Of a stretch of 64,000 bases of DNA, positions 1 through 8,905 are shown in pieces. A program made the translations under genes and the position numbers. The DNA comes from Hujiaoplasma nucleasis (GTDB taxonomy: Bacteria; Bacillota_I; Bacilli_A; Izemoplasmatales; Hujiaoplasmataceae). The DNA is taken from positions 248,001 through 312,000 of the forward strand of contig NZ_CP051151.1 in assembly GCF_013745115.1 (NCBI RefSeq), in the 5' to 3' direction. How positions within the stretch are numbered: position 1 is the stretch's first letter; each line of letters starts with the position of its first letter. The notes below the pieces were generated by a model. The model was not told the origin of the DNA, ran no database searches, and saw nothing but the letters and a program-made list of their open reading frames with translations.

Positions 1-2
1 GT

Positions 3-722
3 GAAGAAAATTTACGTGGTATGAGAATGATGACCGATTTATTTACTATTTATGACTTACCTATTCAAGTGCCAAATTTTTATAATCATTTTAGGGCTGG
101 CACATTACCAATCGGTATTGGTGACCTAGCAACTTATTTACAATTAACCATTGCAGCACCTGAAATTGCTGGTAAATGGAACATTGCACCTCATCCTGGT
201 GTCTATAATGAAGAAGCAGGAGAAATAGAACGATGGGCTGCAAGTGGTGCCCAATCAATAATGATCTTAGCAGATACTGAGTTGCCTCAAGAGTCTTGGT
301 CATTTATAGAATGGTGGATGAGCACAGATGTCCAAGTTTTATTTGCTCAAAGATTACAAACAACTTATGGAACTGAATTTTTATGGAATACAGCAAATTT
401 AGAAGCATTTGCACAAACTTCACTACCAAGTGAACATTTAGAAGTTATTTTAGAACAATGGGAATACGCTATGGAAGCTTCAAGAATACCTGGAACATAT
501 ATGGTTGAACGTGAAATTTCTAATGCTTGGAATACCATTATTTTTGATGATACTAATCCTAGAATTGCTATGGATGAAGCTGTGAAAACTGCTAACAGAG
601 AAATTCTTTATCGTATGGAAGAATTTGATTATGTTGTTAATGGTCAAGTGGTGAAACCTTATATAGTGCCAACAATCTATAATATAGAACTATGGTTAAA
701 GGAGGGTAATTATGACGAATAA
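3..722 (+). CDS. Sugar ABC transporter solute-binding protein (3' part)
   Basis: The reading frame is already open at the window edge, so only the last 239 residues are visible and the signal peptide and N-terminal lobe are missing. The Trp- and aromatic-rich C-terminal region, with a WSFIEWWMS stretch near residue 98, resembles the C-terminal lobe of family-1 extracellular solute-binding proteins. The strongest evidence is context: its stop overlaps the start of a MalF-type permease by 11 bp, in a permease/glycosidase operon. It probably captures glucan oligosaccharides outside the membrane. The ligand is inferred only from the neighbouring GH16 and GH3 genes. Confidence 0.7.
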   Translation, partial: EENLRGMRMMTDLFTIYDLPIQVPNFYNHFRAGTLPIGIGDLATYLQLTIAAPEIAGKWNIAPHPGVYNEEAGEIERWAASGAQSIMILADTELPQESWSFIEWWMSTDVQVLFAQRLQTTYGTEFLWNTANLEAFAQTSLPSEHLEVILEQWEYAMEASRIPGTYMVEREISNAWNTIIFDDTNPRIAMDEAVKTANREILYRMEEFDYVVNGQVVKPYIVPTIYNIELWLKEGNYDE

Positions 723-1599
723 AATGAATTCTCCTTTATGGTTTATAACACCTTATGTCATGTTGTTTTTTACCTTTATTATTATTCCAGTTGTTATTGC
801 TATATTGTTATCATTTACTTATTTTAATACCATTGAAACTCCTGAGATTATTGGATTAAGAAATTATATAGAATTGATTACTAGAGATGAAGTATTCATG
901 CAATATGTATTACCTAATACTATTAAATTTGCCTTTATTGTGGGACCAGTTGGCTATATATTAAGTTTCTTACTTGCATGGATGTTAGCTCAAATCCCTC
1001 ATAAAGCAAGAACTGTATTTGCAATTATCCTTTATAGTCCTTCAATGACAGCTGGGATTGCTATGGCTGTTGTATGGACTGTTATCTTTTCAGGTAACTC
1101 GACAGGTTATTTGAATGCATTATTAATGAATTGGGGTCTAGTTCAAGAACCTATTCAGTTCCTTCAATCTCCAGACTATTTAATGACAATTATGATGATT
1201 GTATCTTTATGGGGATCAATGGGGGTAGGTTTTTTGGCTATGTTGGCTGGGATATTAAATATAGATCAAAGTTTATACGAAGCTGCTTATGTTGATGGTA
1301 TGAAAAACCGTTGGCAAGAAATATTTTATATTACCATACCATCAATGAAACCACAGATGCTCTTTGGTGCGGTTATGTCTGTTGTAGGGACATTCACCGT
1401 GGGGGCTATTGGCGTTCAGTTATCCGGTGCCAATCCAACACCTCAATATGCAGGCCAATTAATGGTTAACCATATTGAAGATTTTGGTTTCATTCGATAT
1501 TTAATGGGTTATGCATCGGCAGTTTCTGTAGTCTTGCTTGTAATGATTTATAGTATATCTAAGGTAACATTTAATTTACTAGGCGAAAAGAATAGGTGA
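712..1599 (+). CDS. Carbohydrate ABC transporter permease, MalF/UgpA type
   Basis: A 295-residue membrane protein with about six hydrophobic segments. It carries the EAA loop ([16 protein letters not shown], about residues 190-205) that couples binding-protein-dependent permeases to their ATPase. The start has an AAGGAGG ribosome-binding site at 699-705 and overlaps the upstream binding-protein gene. It forms the first permease pair with the next gene, 4 bp downstream. The ATPase is probably the MsmX-like protein encoded at 15225. Ends with TGA used as a stop. Confidence 0.9.
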   Translation: MTNKMNSPLWFITPYVMLFFTFIIIPVVIAILLSFTYFNTIETPEIIGLRNYIELITRDEVFMQYVLPNTIKFAFIVGPVGYILSFLLAWMLAQIPHKARTVFAIILYSPSMTAGIAMAVVWTVIFSGNSTGYLNALLMNWGLVQEPIQFLQSPDYLMTIMMIVSLWGSMGVGFLAMLAGILNIDQSLYEAAYVDGMKNRWQEIFYITIPSMKPQMLFGAVMSVVGTFTVGAIGVQLSGANPTPQYAGQLMVNHIEDFGFIRYLMGYASAVSVVLLVMIYSISKVTFNLLGEKNR

Positions 1600-1603
1600 T
1601 TAT

Positions 1604-2479
1604 ATGTCTAAATTTAGCGGAACTAAAATCAATCCTAAAAAATTTCATAGAAGTCAAACTAAATTTTTTGTCATACTTATTCCATTAGCAATTTTTGTTG
1701 GCTTACCCATTGTTTTTATTATCAATCATGCTTTTAAGCCAACCAATGAGTTATATGCCTGGCCACCTAGATTCTTTGTTAGAAGGCCAACCATTGATAA
1801 TTTTAGAAATTTAGTAGATTTGGCCAGTGAATCTGGTATACCTTTTAGTAGATATTTATTTAATAGTATACTAGTGACTGTTGTTGGAGTATTTTTAAGC
1901 ATTTTAATTACATCTTTGGCAGCTTATGGCTTATCTAAACTTAAGTTTAAAGGGAAAAAATTGTTATTTGAAATCAATACTTTGGCCTTAATGTTTGTAC
2001 CGATTGCTGTTACAATTCCTAGGTATTTAACCATGGCAAATATTGGTTTAATAGATACTTATTTTGGTTTGATATTACCTCTTATAGCCATTCCAGTTGG
2101 AATGTTTTTGGTCAAGCAGTTTATTGATCAAACACCTAATGAGGTTATTGAATCAGCCAAAATCGATGGGGCTAGTGAAATGCAAATCTTCTTAAAAATA
2201 ATTATGCCTATCATTGCTCCAGCTGTTGCTACTGTTGGTATTCTATCCTTCCAATTAATTTGGAATGATGTTGTTGGGTCTTCACTCTATGTAGATAGTG
2301 AAAGTTTAAAAACATTACCTTTTTACTTTTCTACTATAGCCGCTGTTGCAGGTAATCCTGTTGCGGGGCAAGGGATGATGGCTGCTGCCAGCTTTATAAT
2401 GTTTGTGCCAAACATTGTTTTGTTCATATTCTTACAAAGTAAAGTCATGAATACCATGGCTCACTCAGGTATCAAATAA
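1604..2479 (+). CDS. Carbohydrate ABC transporter permease, MalG type
   Basis: A 291-residue inner-membrane permease with a basic N-terminus, about six hydrophobic segments and an EAA loop (ESAKIDGASEMQIF, about residues 184-197). It is the MalG-like partner of the preceding MalF-like gene. Its TAA stop overlaps the next ATG (TAATG at 2477-2481), indicating translational coupling. The substrate is inferred to be a beta-glucan oligosaccharide from the operon's enzymes. Confidence 0.9.
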   Translation: MSKFSGTKINPKKFHRSQTKFFVILIPLAIFVGLPIVFIINHAFKPTNELYAWPPRFFVRRPTIDNFRNLVDLASESGIPFSRYLFNSILVTVVGVFLSILITSLAAYGLSKLKFKGKKLLFEINTLALMFVPIAVTIPRYLTMANIGLIDTYFGLILPLIAIPVGMFLVKQFIDQTPNEVIESAKIDGASEMQIFLKIIMPIIAPAVATVGILSFQLIWNDVVGSSLYVDSESLKTLPFYFSTIAAVAGNPVAGQGMMAAASFIMFVPNIVLFIFLQSKVMNTMAHSGIK

Positions 2480-4512
2480 TGAAAAAGTATTTAACGATAT
2501 TCTTATTCTTACTTGTTTCTGCTTTGGTGATCGGCACATCTGTAAAAGCGGAAAATGGTGTAAATTATAATACTTATACATTAAGCGATGGCAGGCTGGT
2601 AAGAACTCAAATCGCTTATGTTCCAATTGGGGATATTAATGAGTTAGATGGGGTGTCATTAGACACACCACAAGATGTTCATATCGCTAACAATAAATTA
2701 TATATTGCTAGTTTAGGTACTGATTCAAGTAAAATTATTATATATGACTTGTTATCTGAAACAGCTCAAGTGATTGGCCAAGATTTTTTAGAAAATGCGT
2801 CAGGTGTTTATGCGACAGAAGAAGGTATCATTTATGTTGCTGATAGAGCTGCTAATGTTGCTTACAAATTAGATGAAACAGGTCAAATTTTAACGACTTA
2901 TGTTAAACCTAATTCTCCATTGTTTGGCACTGAGAATTTTCAACCAAGAAAAATTATATCTGATTCAAGAGGAAATGTTTATATTCTTAATTTAGGAACC
3001 AAGGGTTTGGCTCAATTTACAAATGATGGTGAGTTTCTCGCTTATTTTGGTACCAATACCATTACTCCTACTTTAAGAACTGTTTTGCAGTATACTTTCT
3101 TTACTGATGAGCAATTGGAGTCTTTATTTAATTTAACTCCACCTGAAGTTTCTAATATGGCCATTGATAACCGTGGATTAATCCATACAGTTTCTTTAGG
3201 CGATGGGGCTTATGGGGTTAAAAGACTAAATATTTCTGGTGATAACTTATTGCCTGAAATGTACACATCTCCTAATTTAGTGGATGTTTATGTAGGCTCT
3301 TTAGGCAACATCTTTACAATAAGTAGAGAAGGTGTCATCTATGAGTATGATATTGAAGGTAATTTATTATTTGCTTTTGGTGGCCAAGATATTACCAATC
3401 AGGTTCAAGGTCTAATGAATCAACCGACATCAATAGCGGTTGATGATTATTCAAACATTTACGTACTAGATCGTGGAAGTAAATCTATGAAGATTTTTTA
3501 TCCTACGACTTTTACTCATCATGTCCATAGTGCTTTAGAGTTTTATCAAGATGGACTTTATGTTGAAAGCCAAGGTCCATGGCAAGAAGTGCTTAAAATG
3601 AATGATTTCTTTGATTTAGCTCATCGAGGGATGGCCAATGCCTATTTTTCTTTAGGTCAATATGAAGATGCATTAGATGAATACTATATTGCTAATGATA
3701 GAAGTGGGTATAGTGATGCGTTTTGGGAAGTTAGAAATGCTTGGTTAATTGACAATGCTCCAACATTCATAATTATTTTAATGGCTTTATTGGTTGTTTT
3801 TGTTGTCAATATAAAAGTAAAGGTTGTATCCTATGTATTTAAACCTGTAAGGTTATCTATAGGATGGACAAGGAAGAAATCAAAGATTGTTGATCAAATA
3901 CTTTATGTTTTTTCTTATTTACGAAATCCTGCAGATAAGACTTATGAGATTAAAAGAAAAAATCGGATTGGAATTTTCCCAGTAACAGTTTTGTTAGGAA
4001 TTTACTTTCTATTCTATATTTATTACATTTATAATTTAGGCTTCTTATTTAATACTAGAAATATTGATAATATCAATGTTATAGAAGAATTAATAAAAAT
4101 TATTTTACCGATTATTGTTTGGGTTGTAGCTAACTTCTTAATTGGATCTATTAGAGAAGGAGAAGGTAGGTTAAAAGACGTATATATTACTACAATCTAC
4201 AGTTTAGCTCCTTACTTCTTAACTTTACCAATTATAGCTATAGTCTCAAAAGGATTAACATACAATGAAGCTTTTTTAGTATCTTTTATGACAACAATCG
4301 CTGTAGGGTTAACGGTTATTTATTTCTTCTTTATGGTAAAAGAAACACATTTTTATAATGTTAAAGACACATTTAAATCCATCATCATTTCAGCCTTCAC
4401 GATGGTGATGATGTTGTTGGGTGTATTTATTTTATATATTTTATTAAATGAGTTATTTATTCTAGTAAAAGACATAATAATGGAGGTGATTTATCGTGTT
4501 ACAAATAGCTAA
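2479..4512 (+). CDS. NHL beta-propeller / TPR / Yip1-like membrane protein
   Basis: A 677-residue protein. A signal peptide (about residues 1-24) leads into an extracytoplasmic region with repeats of the NHL type (PQDVHIANNKLYIA, PTSIAVDDYSNIYVLD) up to about residue 345. A short TPR-like helix pair follows (AHRGMANAYFSLGQYEDALDEY), then a membrane anchor near residue 430, and a C-terminal block of about five membrane segments resembling the Yip1 family. It is the third gene of the transport operon. Proteins of this design are known beside sugar ABC permeases and DUF5696 proteins in Bacillota, but I know of no established role. A scaffold or sugar sensor for the importer is speculation. Confidence 0.75.
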   Translation: MKKYLTIFLFLLVSALVIGTSVKAENGVNYNTYTLSDGRLVRTQIAYVPIGDINELDGVSLDTPQDVHIANNKLYIASLGTDSSKIIIYDLLSETAQVIGQDFLENASGVYATEEGIIYVADRAANVAYKLDETGQILTTYVKPNSPLFGTENFQPRKIISDSRGNVYILNLGTKGLAQFTNDGEFLAYFGTNTITPTLRTVLQYTFFTDEQLESLFNLTPPEVSNMAIDNRGLIHTVSLGDGAYGVKRLNISGDNLLPEMYTSPNLVDVYVGSLGNIFTISREGVIYEYDIEGNLLFAFGGQDITNQVQGLMNQPTSIAVDDYSNIYVLDRGSKSMKIFYPTTFTHHVHSALEFYQDGLYVESQGPWQEVLKMNDFFDLAHRGMANAYFSLGQYEDALDEYYIANDRSGYSDAFWEVRNAWLIDNAPTFIIILMALLVVFVVNIKVKVVSYVFKPVRLSIGWTRKKSKIVDQILYVFSYLRNPADKTYEIKRKNRIGIFPVTVLLGIYFLFYIYYIYNLGFLFNTRNIDNINVIEELIKIILPIIVWVVANFLIGSIREGEGRLKDVYITTIYSLAPYFLTLPIIAIVSKGLTYNEAFLVSFMTTIAVGLTVIYFFFMVKETHFYNVKDTFKSIIISAFTMVMMLLGVFILYILLNELFILVKDIIMEVIYRVTNS

Positions 4513-6859
4513 AAAAATAGTCATTATGCTAGCCTTAGCTTCAGCAACTGTTTTAGTTGTTCAAGCGGCTAGTCCTACTTATACAAGTTCGAGTACCGAT
4601 ACAATCAATAATCCATTTACAGAAACTTTAAAGTATGATTCATCAAGATATTCTCAACCCGAAGATATGGGACTTGTAGATATCGATGAATATGTTGAAA
4701 TCACAAGACGTGATGAACAGGTTCTAGAAAATGACCAGTTTATAATGTATTTAAATCAAAATTCATTAGGTATTAAAGTGTTAAATAAATCTACAAATTA
4801 TGTTTGGTCTACTGCCATAGATAATGCAAGTGCAGGTACTTTTTCTGCTTTATTATCAAGTGGATTAGGTTTTGAATATTTTAATCTAACTCAGAATTTT
4901 AATAATAGACAAAATATAGGTTTGACTGATACGGAATTTACTTATGAAATGACTCAAGTCGGCAATAAAATAAAATTTGATTTAAGCATTGATGGTTTCT
5001 GTGCAACAAGAAACTGCAAGAGATATTATGATCAGTATCTTGCTGGAACAAAAACATTGGAAGAAATGATAGAACTTTATGATTATACTCAATTAGGTAT
5101 AGGTTTTTCTTTTGAAATAACTTTGACTGAGACTGGAATTGAATTTTTCATGCCAGTTGATTCAATTGTTGAGAATGATCCTGAAGTTATCCGTTTTTCA
5201 TCATTAATAGTATTCCCTGGCTTAGGTGCTACTGAAATGGATAATATACCAGGGTATATGATGATTCCAGATGGTGTTGGTGCTTTAATTCGTTATGAAG
5301 ATAATCAAGGAAAATATAGTTCACCTTTCCAAGCTCGTTTTTATGGGCCAGATTTTGGTGCTAGTTCAAGCGGTAGTTTTTTAAATAATTATAGACTATC
5401 ACTACCTATATATGGTGCAGTTCATGGTGTTGATCAAAACGCTTTTATAGCAAGTATTGAAGAAGGTGTGACAAATGCAAGATTATTTGCTTATCCGAAT
5501 GGCGCAACCAATATAGATTATAATTTGATTTTTACTAAATATGACTTTTTACAAGTCTATAAACAAAGCTTTACAACAGATGGCTCTGTTGGGGCTAATC
5601 GATTGTTTGAAACTAAGAGTGAAGATATAAAGCTAAGGGTTGATTTTTTATCAGATTCTGAAGCTAATTATATTGGAATGGCCAATCAATATAAAAATAT
5701 TTTAATTGAAGATGATATTTTATCAAATATGCAAGTATCAAAGGATGATATTCCAATCCATTTACAATATTTAATGTCTGATTCAAAAAATAGATTTATA
5801 GGTAAAGAACTTATTGAAATGACCTCTGTTGAAGATGTTGGGAGTATGTATCAATATTTTATGGATGCAGGTTTAAGTAACCAAAGAGTATCTTTATTAG
5901 GTTGGAATGAAGGAGGTTATAGTGGTCATTTGCCTTCTGAAGTTGATTTTGAAGGAAAACTAGGTTCTAATAATGATTTTATCGATTTAATTGAGTTAAT
6001 TAAAAGAGACAATGAGTTATTATTGGTCAACAACTATGTCATTGGTTCGAATCAATCAGATGGTCTAAGCTATAACAATGATGTGGCTGAGGGTATTAAT
6101 AGATTTAAGTTAGAATTCTCTATGGAAGATAGGGTTTATTCAGATACATATTTACTATATCCACAGTTTACTTATGAAAGAACTATGAATGATTTAAATG
6201 ATTATAAGGAATTAGGTGTAGATGTTTTATTTGAATCTATGGGTTCTATGCTATTTTCTTATTATGATGATGACTTATATACTAGGTATGAATCTCTAAG
6301 ATTCTATAAATATATTATTGATCAATATAAGGGTATTGGCCAATATAATCAGCCTAATTCTTATGCTTTAAAAGGCATGCAATCTTATTATTCAACGCCT
6401 TTATATAATAATCAATATGGATATTATGATGATTTAGTCCCGATTTTACCAACTGTTTTAAGTGGTAATATTGAGATGTTTTCTTCTCATTTGAATTTTA
6501 ACTCATTGGGTAAAGAAGAATTATTGAAATTAATCGATTTTAATATCTACCCATCATTTATTTTGACAAAAGAACGTCCTTCTTTACTAAAAGGAACTGA
6601 CATTGAATATATTTATTCATCACAATTTGAGGTATGGGAATCATCTATAATTAGTGAGTATGATTTTATTAATGGGGCATTGTCTCATGTTCAAGGTGAA
6701 ATGATCGTTTCAAGAAGAGTTCCATCTTTAGGTGTGGTTGTGGTTGAGTATTCTAATGGTGTTGAAATTATCATTAATTATACTCAAAATGATATTGACT
6801 ATGAAGGTTTGACCATTCAATCTTTGAATTATGGATTGAGAGGTGTTCAAAATGACTAA
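4496..6859 (+). CDS. DUF5696-like exported protein of a sugar-transport operon
   Basis: A 787-residue protein starting at GTG 4496, supported by the strong GGAGGTGAT site at 4482-4490; the start lies inside the end of the preceding gene. The first 25 residues form a signal peptide ending near VQAAS. The rest has no membrane segments and is rich in Tyr, Asn and Asp, as in surface carbohydrate-associated proteins. Length, neighbours and the central region (about 380-690) fit the DUF5696 family, which recurs beside Yip1-type proteins and carbohydrate permeases. Its function is unknown. A TIM-barrel-like glycan-binding or hydrolytic fold is possible but not shown here. Confidence 0.65.
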   Translation: MLQIAKKIVIMLALASATVLVVQAASPTYTSSSTDTINNPFTETLKYDSSRYSQPEDMGLVDIDEYVEITRRDEQVLENDQFIMYLNQNSLGIKVLNKSTNYVWSTAIDNASAGTFSALLSSGLGFEYFNLTQNFNNRQNIGLTDTEFTYEMTQVGNKIKFDLSIDGFCATRNCKRYYDQYLAGTKTLEEMIELYDYTQLGIGFSFEITLTETGIEFFMPVDSIVENDPEVIRFSSLIVFPGLGATEMDNIPGYMMIPDGVGALIRYEDNQGKYSSPFQARFYGPDFGASSSGSFLNNYRLSLPIYGAVHGVDQNAFIASIEEGVTNARLFAYPNGATNIDYNLIFTKYDFLQVYKQSFTTDGSVGANRLFETKSEDIKLRVDFLSDSEANYIGMANQYKNILIEDDILSNMQVSKDDIPIHLQYLMSDSKNRFIGKELIEMTSVEDVGSMYQYFMDAGLSNQRVSLLGWNEGGYSGHLPSEVDFEGKLGSNNDFIDLIELIKRDNELLLVNNYVIGSNQSDGLSYNNDVAEGINRFKLEFSMEDRVYSDTYLLYPQFTYERTMNDLNDYKELGVDVLFESMGSMLFSYYDDDLYTRYESLRFYKYIIDQYKGIGQYNQPNSYALKGMQSYYSTPLYNNQYGYYDDLVPILPTVLSGNIEMFSSHLNFNSLGKEELLKLIDFNIYPSFILTKERPSLLKGTDIEYIYSSQFEVWESSIISEYDFINGALSHVQGEMIVSRRVPSLGVVVVEYSNGVEIIINYTQNDIDYEGLTIQSLNYGLRGVQND

Positions 6860-7922
6860 GTTCATCGATAAAATGAAAAGTTTGTTAAAAAAAGTAAAAG
6901 TATTCTTTGTCAAAGTGTATTTGAATGTAAAAAACTTTTATAAAAACATTATCGCTAAAAATGTGTCTAAGTTTTTTAGCATTATAACCCATAACAAAGT
7001 TTTAAATATGTCTTATACTGAAATTATTTTATTTAATAAATTTAAGATTAAAAGAACCAATAAAAGAAGAGCTGCTTTCATCGGCTTAAGTTTTATATTT
7101 TTATGGATTGTTGGATACTTAATTTTTTCATTCTATCCAGTTTTTTATAGTTTCTTTTTAAGCTTACATAAGGTTAAGCTTGATGGTTCTGATATCCAGA
7201 CACAGTTTAAATGGTTTAATAACTATCGTGCAGCATTTTTATCAGACCCATATTTTGTTGAAATATTAATAAATTATGCTTTAAGTATGATACTTAATGT
7301 TCCAGTAACCATTGTGTTTGCATTAATTATTGCTTTATTAATTAATCAAGATATTCGTGGTAAGGGTGTTTGGAAAACTATCTTCTTTTTACCAGTTATT
7401 ATTGCGTCTGGTCCAGTGATTAGAGAACTTATGGCCCAGGGGGCTACGACCTTACCATCAATTGATGAATATGGTTTTATTGAAATGGTTGTTAATAATG
7501 TGGGTGAGTTTTTAGCTAGACCAATCCAAGCTTTATTTGATCAAATTTTGTATGTATTATGGTTTGCTGGTATACAAATATTGATATTTTTGGCTGGTTT
7601 ACAAAAAATAGACAAGTCTATTTATGAAGCTTCAATGATTGATGGAGCTAGTCCATGGGAGTCATTTTGGAAAATAACTTTGCCTTCAATTAAACCTTTG
7701 ATTACTATATCTGTTATTTATACCGTTGTATCAATGAGTGTATTTAGTTTAAATGAAGTTATCGTTTATATTCAAGGTAAGATGTTTGCTACGATAACTG
7801 ATGCTTTGACCAATGGATATGGTTATGTTGCGACTTTGGCATGGGTGTATTTCATTGTAATGGCATTAATCATATTGATTTTTGTTGGAGTTCTCAACAT
7901 TAGAGGAAGGAAGGCGAAATAA
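6852..7922 (+). CDS. Carbohydrate ABC permease, MalF type, with basic N-terminal extension
   Basis: A 356-residue permease. ATG 6852 is chosen over GTG 6843 because GAGAGG at 6838-6843 is well placed for it. About 75 Lys-rich, partly amphipathic residues precede the first membrane segment (about 80-105), an unusually long cytoplasmic extension for this family. Six hydrophobic segments and the EAA loop (EASMIDGASPWESFW, about residues 257-271) are present. It overlaps the DUF5696-like gene by 8 bp and pairs with the next gene, giving the locus a second complete permease pair. Confidence 0.88.
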   Translation: MTKFIDKMKSLLKKVKVFFVKVYLNVKNFYKNIIAKNVSKFFSIITHNKVLNMSYTEIILFNKFKIKRTNKRRAAFIGLSFIFLWIVGYLIFSFYPVFYSFFLSLHKVKLDGSDIQTQFKWFNNYRAAFLSDPYFVEILINYALSMILNVPVTIVFALIIALLINQDIRGKGVWKTIFFLPVIIASGPVIRELMAQGATTLPSIDEYGFIEMVVNNVGEFLARPIQALFDQILYVLWFAGIQILIFLAGLQKIDKSIYEASMIDGASPWESFWKITLPSIKPLITISVIYTVVSMSVFSLNEVIVYIQGKMFATITDALTNGYGYVATLAWVYFIVMALIILIFVGVLNIRGRKAK

Positions 7923-7923
7923 T

Positions 7924-8904
7924 ATGATGAGTCGATATAAAGAATTGACTAAGAAAATTTCTTCATATTTTACCAAAGATAAGGATAAGACAAAATCTAA
8001 ATTTAAAAGATTTATTTTTGGTATGAGATTTACTGATGGTTTTGCTTATAAGTTAATCATTTACTTGATGTTATTTGGCTTAGGTTATATTTATCTATAT
8101 CCTTTAATGTACATGATATCTTATAGCTTTATGACCATGACCGATATTATTGATGTATCAGTCAATTGGATACCTACCAAGTTTACACTTGAGAATTACA
8201 GATTAGTTTGGGAGGCTATTAATTATCCTAGAGCATTCTTAGATGCCATTATTCTTGCGGGTCTTCCTGCATTAAGTGCAACTATTTCAAGTGCATTAAT
8301 AGGCTATGGTTTTGCTAAATATGATTTTCCATTCAAAAAGACTTTGATGGTGCTGATGATTTTAACATTTATTATTCCACCTCAAGTTACTATGATGCCT
8401 ACTTTTAGAATGTATGCTCGTTATGACTTACTTGGTTCTATTAAAACTTTTATATATCCAGCTATTTTAGGCCAAGGATTTAATGGTGCTATCTATATTT
8501 TAATTTTCTATTCATTCTTTAGGATGATACCTAATAGTTTAATGGAATCAGCTCAACTTGATGGGGCAGGACCAGTTAAAATATTTATGAAAATCGCTAT
8601 TCCTTTAGCGGTTCCAGCTATAATTATTGTTTTCTTATTTAGCTTTGTATGGTATTATAATGAAACATATCTATCTGGTCTTTTCTTAAGAGATAGTAAT
8701 ATGTTAACTTTGCCTTTAAGAGTTCAACAATATATTGATAGTTATGCTAGTTTGTATCCTGAAGGATCTCTAGCTAGCGAACTCATGCAATCAGCCAAGT
8801 TGGCTGGGAATATACTAACAATATTGCCGTTATTAGTATTATTTTTCTTTACACAAAAATATTTCGTTGAGGCAATTGATAAAACTGGAATTACGGGGGA
8901 ATAA
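7924..8904 (+). CDS. Carbohydrate ABC transporter permease, MalG type
   Basis: A 326-residue permease. The start is taken at the ATG-ATG at 7924, one base after the upstream stop and preceded by AGGAAGGAAGG. A basic cytoplasmic N-terminus of about 45 residues leads into six hydrophobic segments and an EAA loop (ESAQLDGAGPVKIF, about residues 202-215). It is the MalG-like half of the second permease pair. Its stop is 1 bp before the start of the GH16 lipoprotein gene, so secreted enzyme and importer are probably co-translated from one mRNA. Confidence 0.9.
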   Translation: MMSRYKELTKKISSYFTKDKDKTKSKFKRFIFGMRFTDGFAYKLIIYLMLFGLGYIYLYPLMYMISYSFMTMTDIIDVSVNWIPTKFTLENYRLVWEAINYPRAFLDAIILAGLPALSATISSALIGYGFAKYDFPFKKTLMVLMILTFIIPPQVTMMPTFRMYARYDLLGSIKTFIYPAILGQGFNGAIYILIFYSFFRMIPNSLMESAQLDGAGPVKIFMKIAIPLAVPAIIIVFLFSFVWYYNETYLSGLFLRDSNMLTLPLRVQQYIDSYASLYPEGSLASELMQSAKLAGNILTILPLLVLFFFTQKYFVEAIDKTGITGE

Positions 8905-8905
8905 A

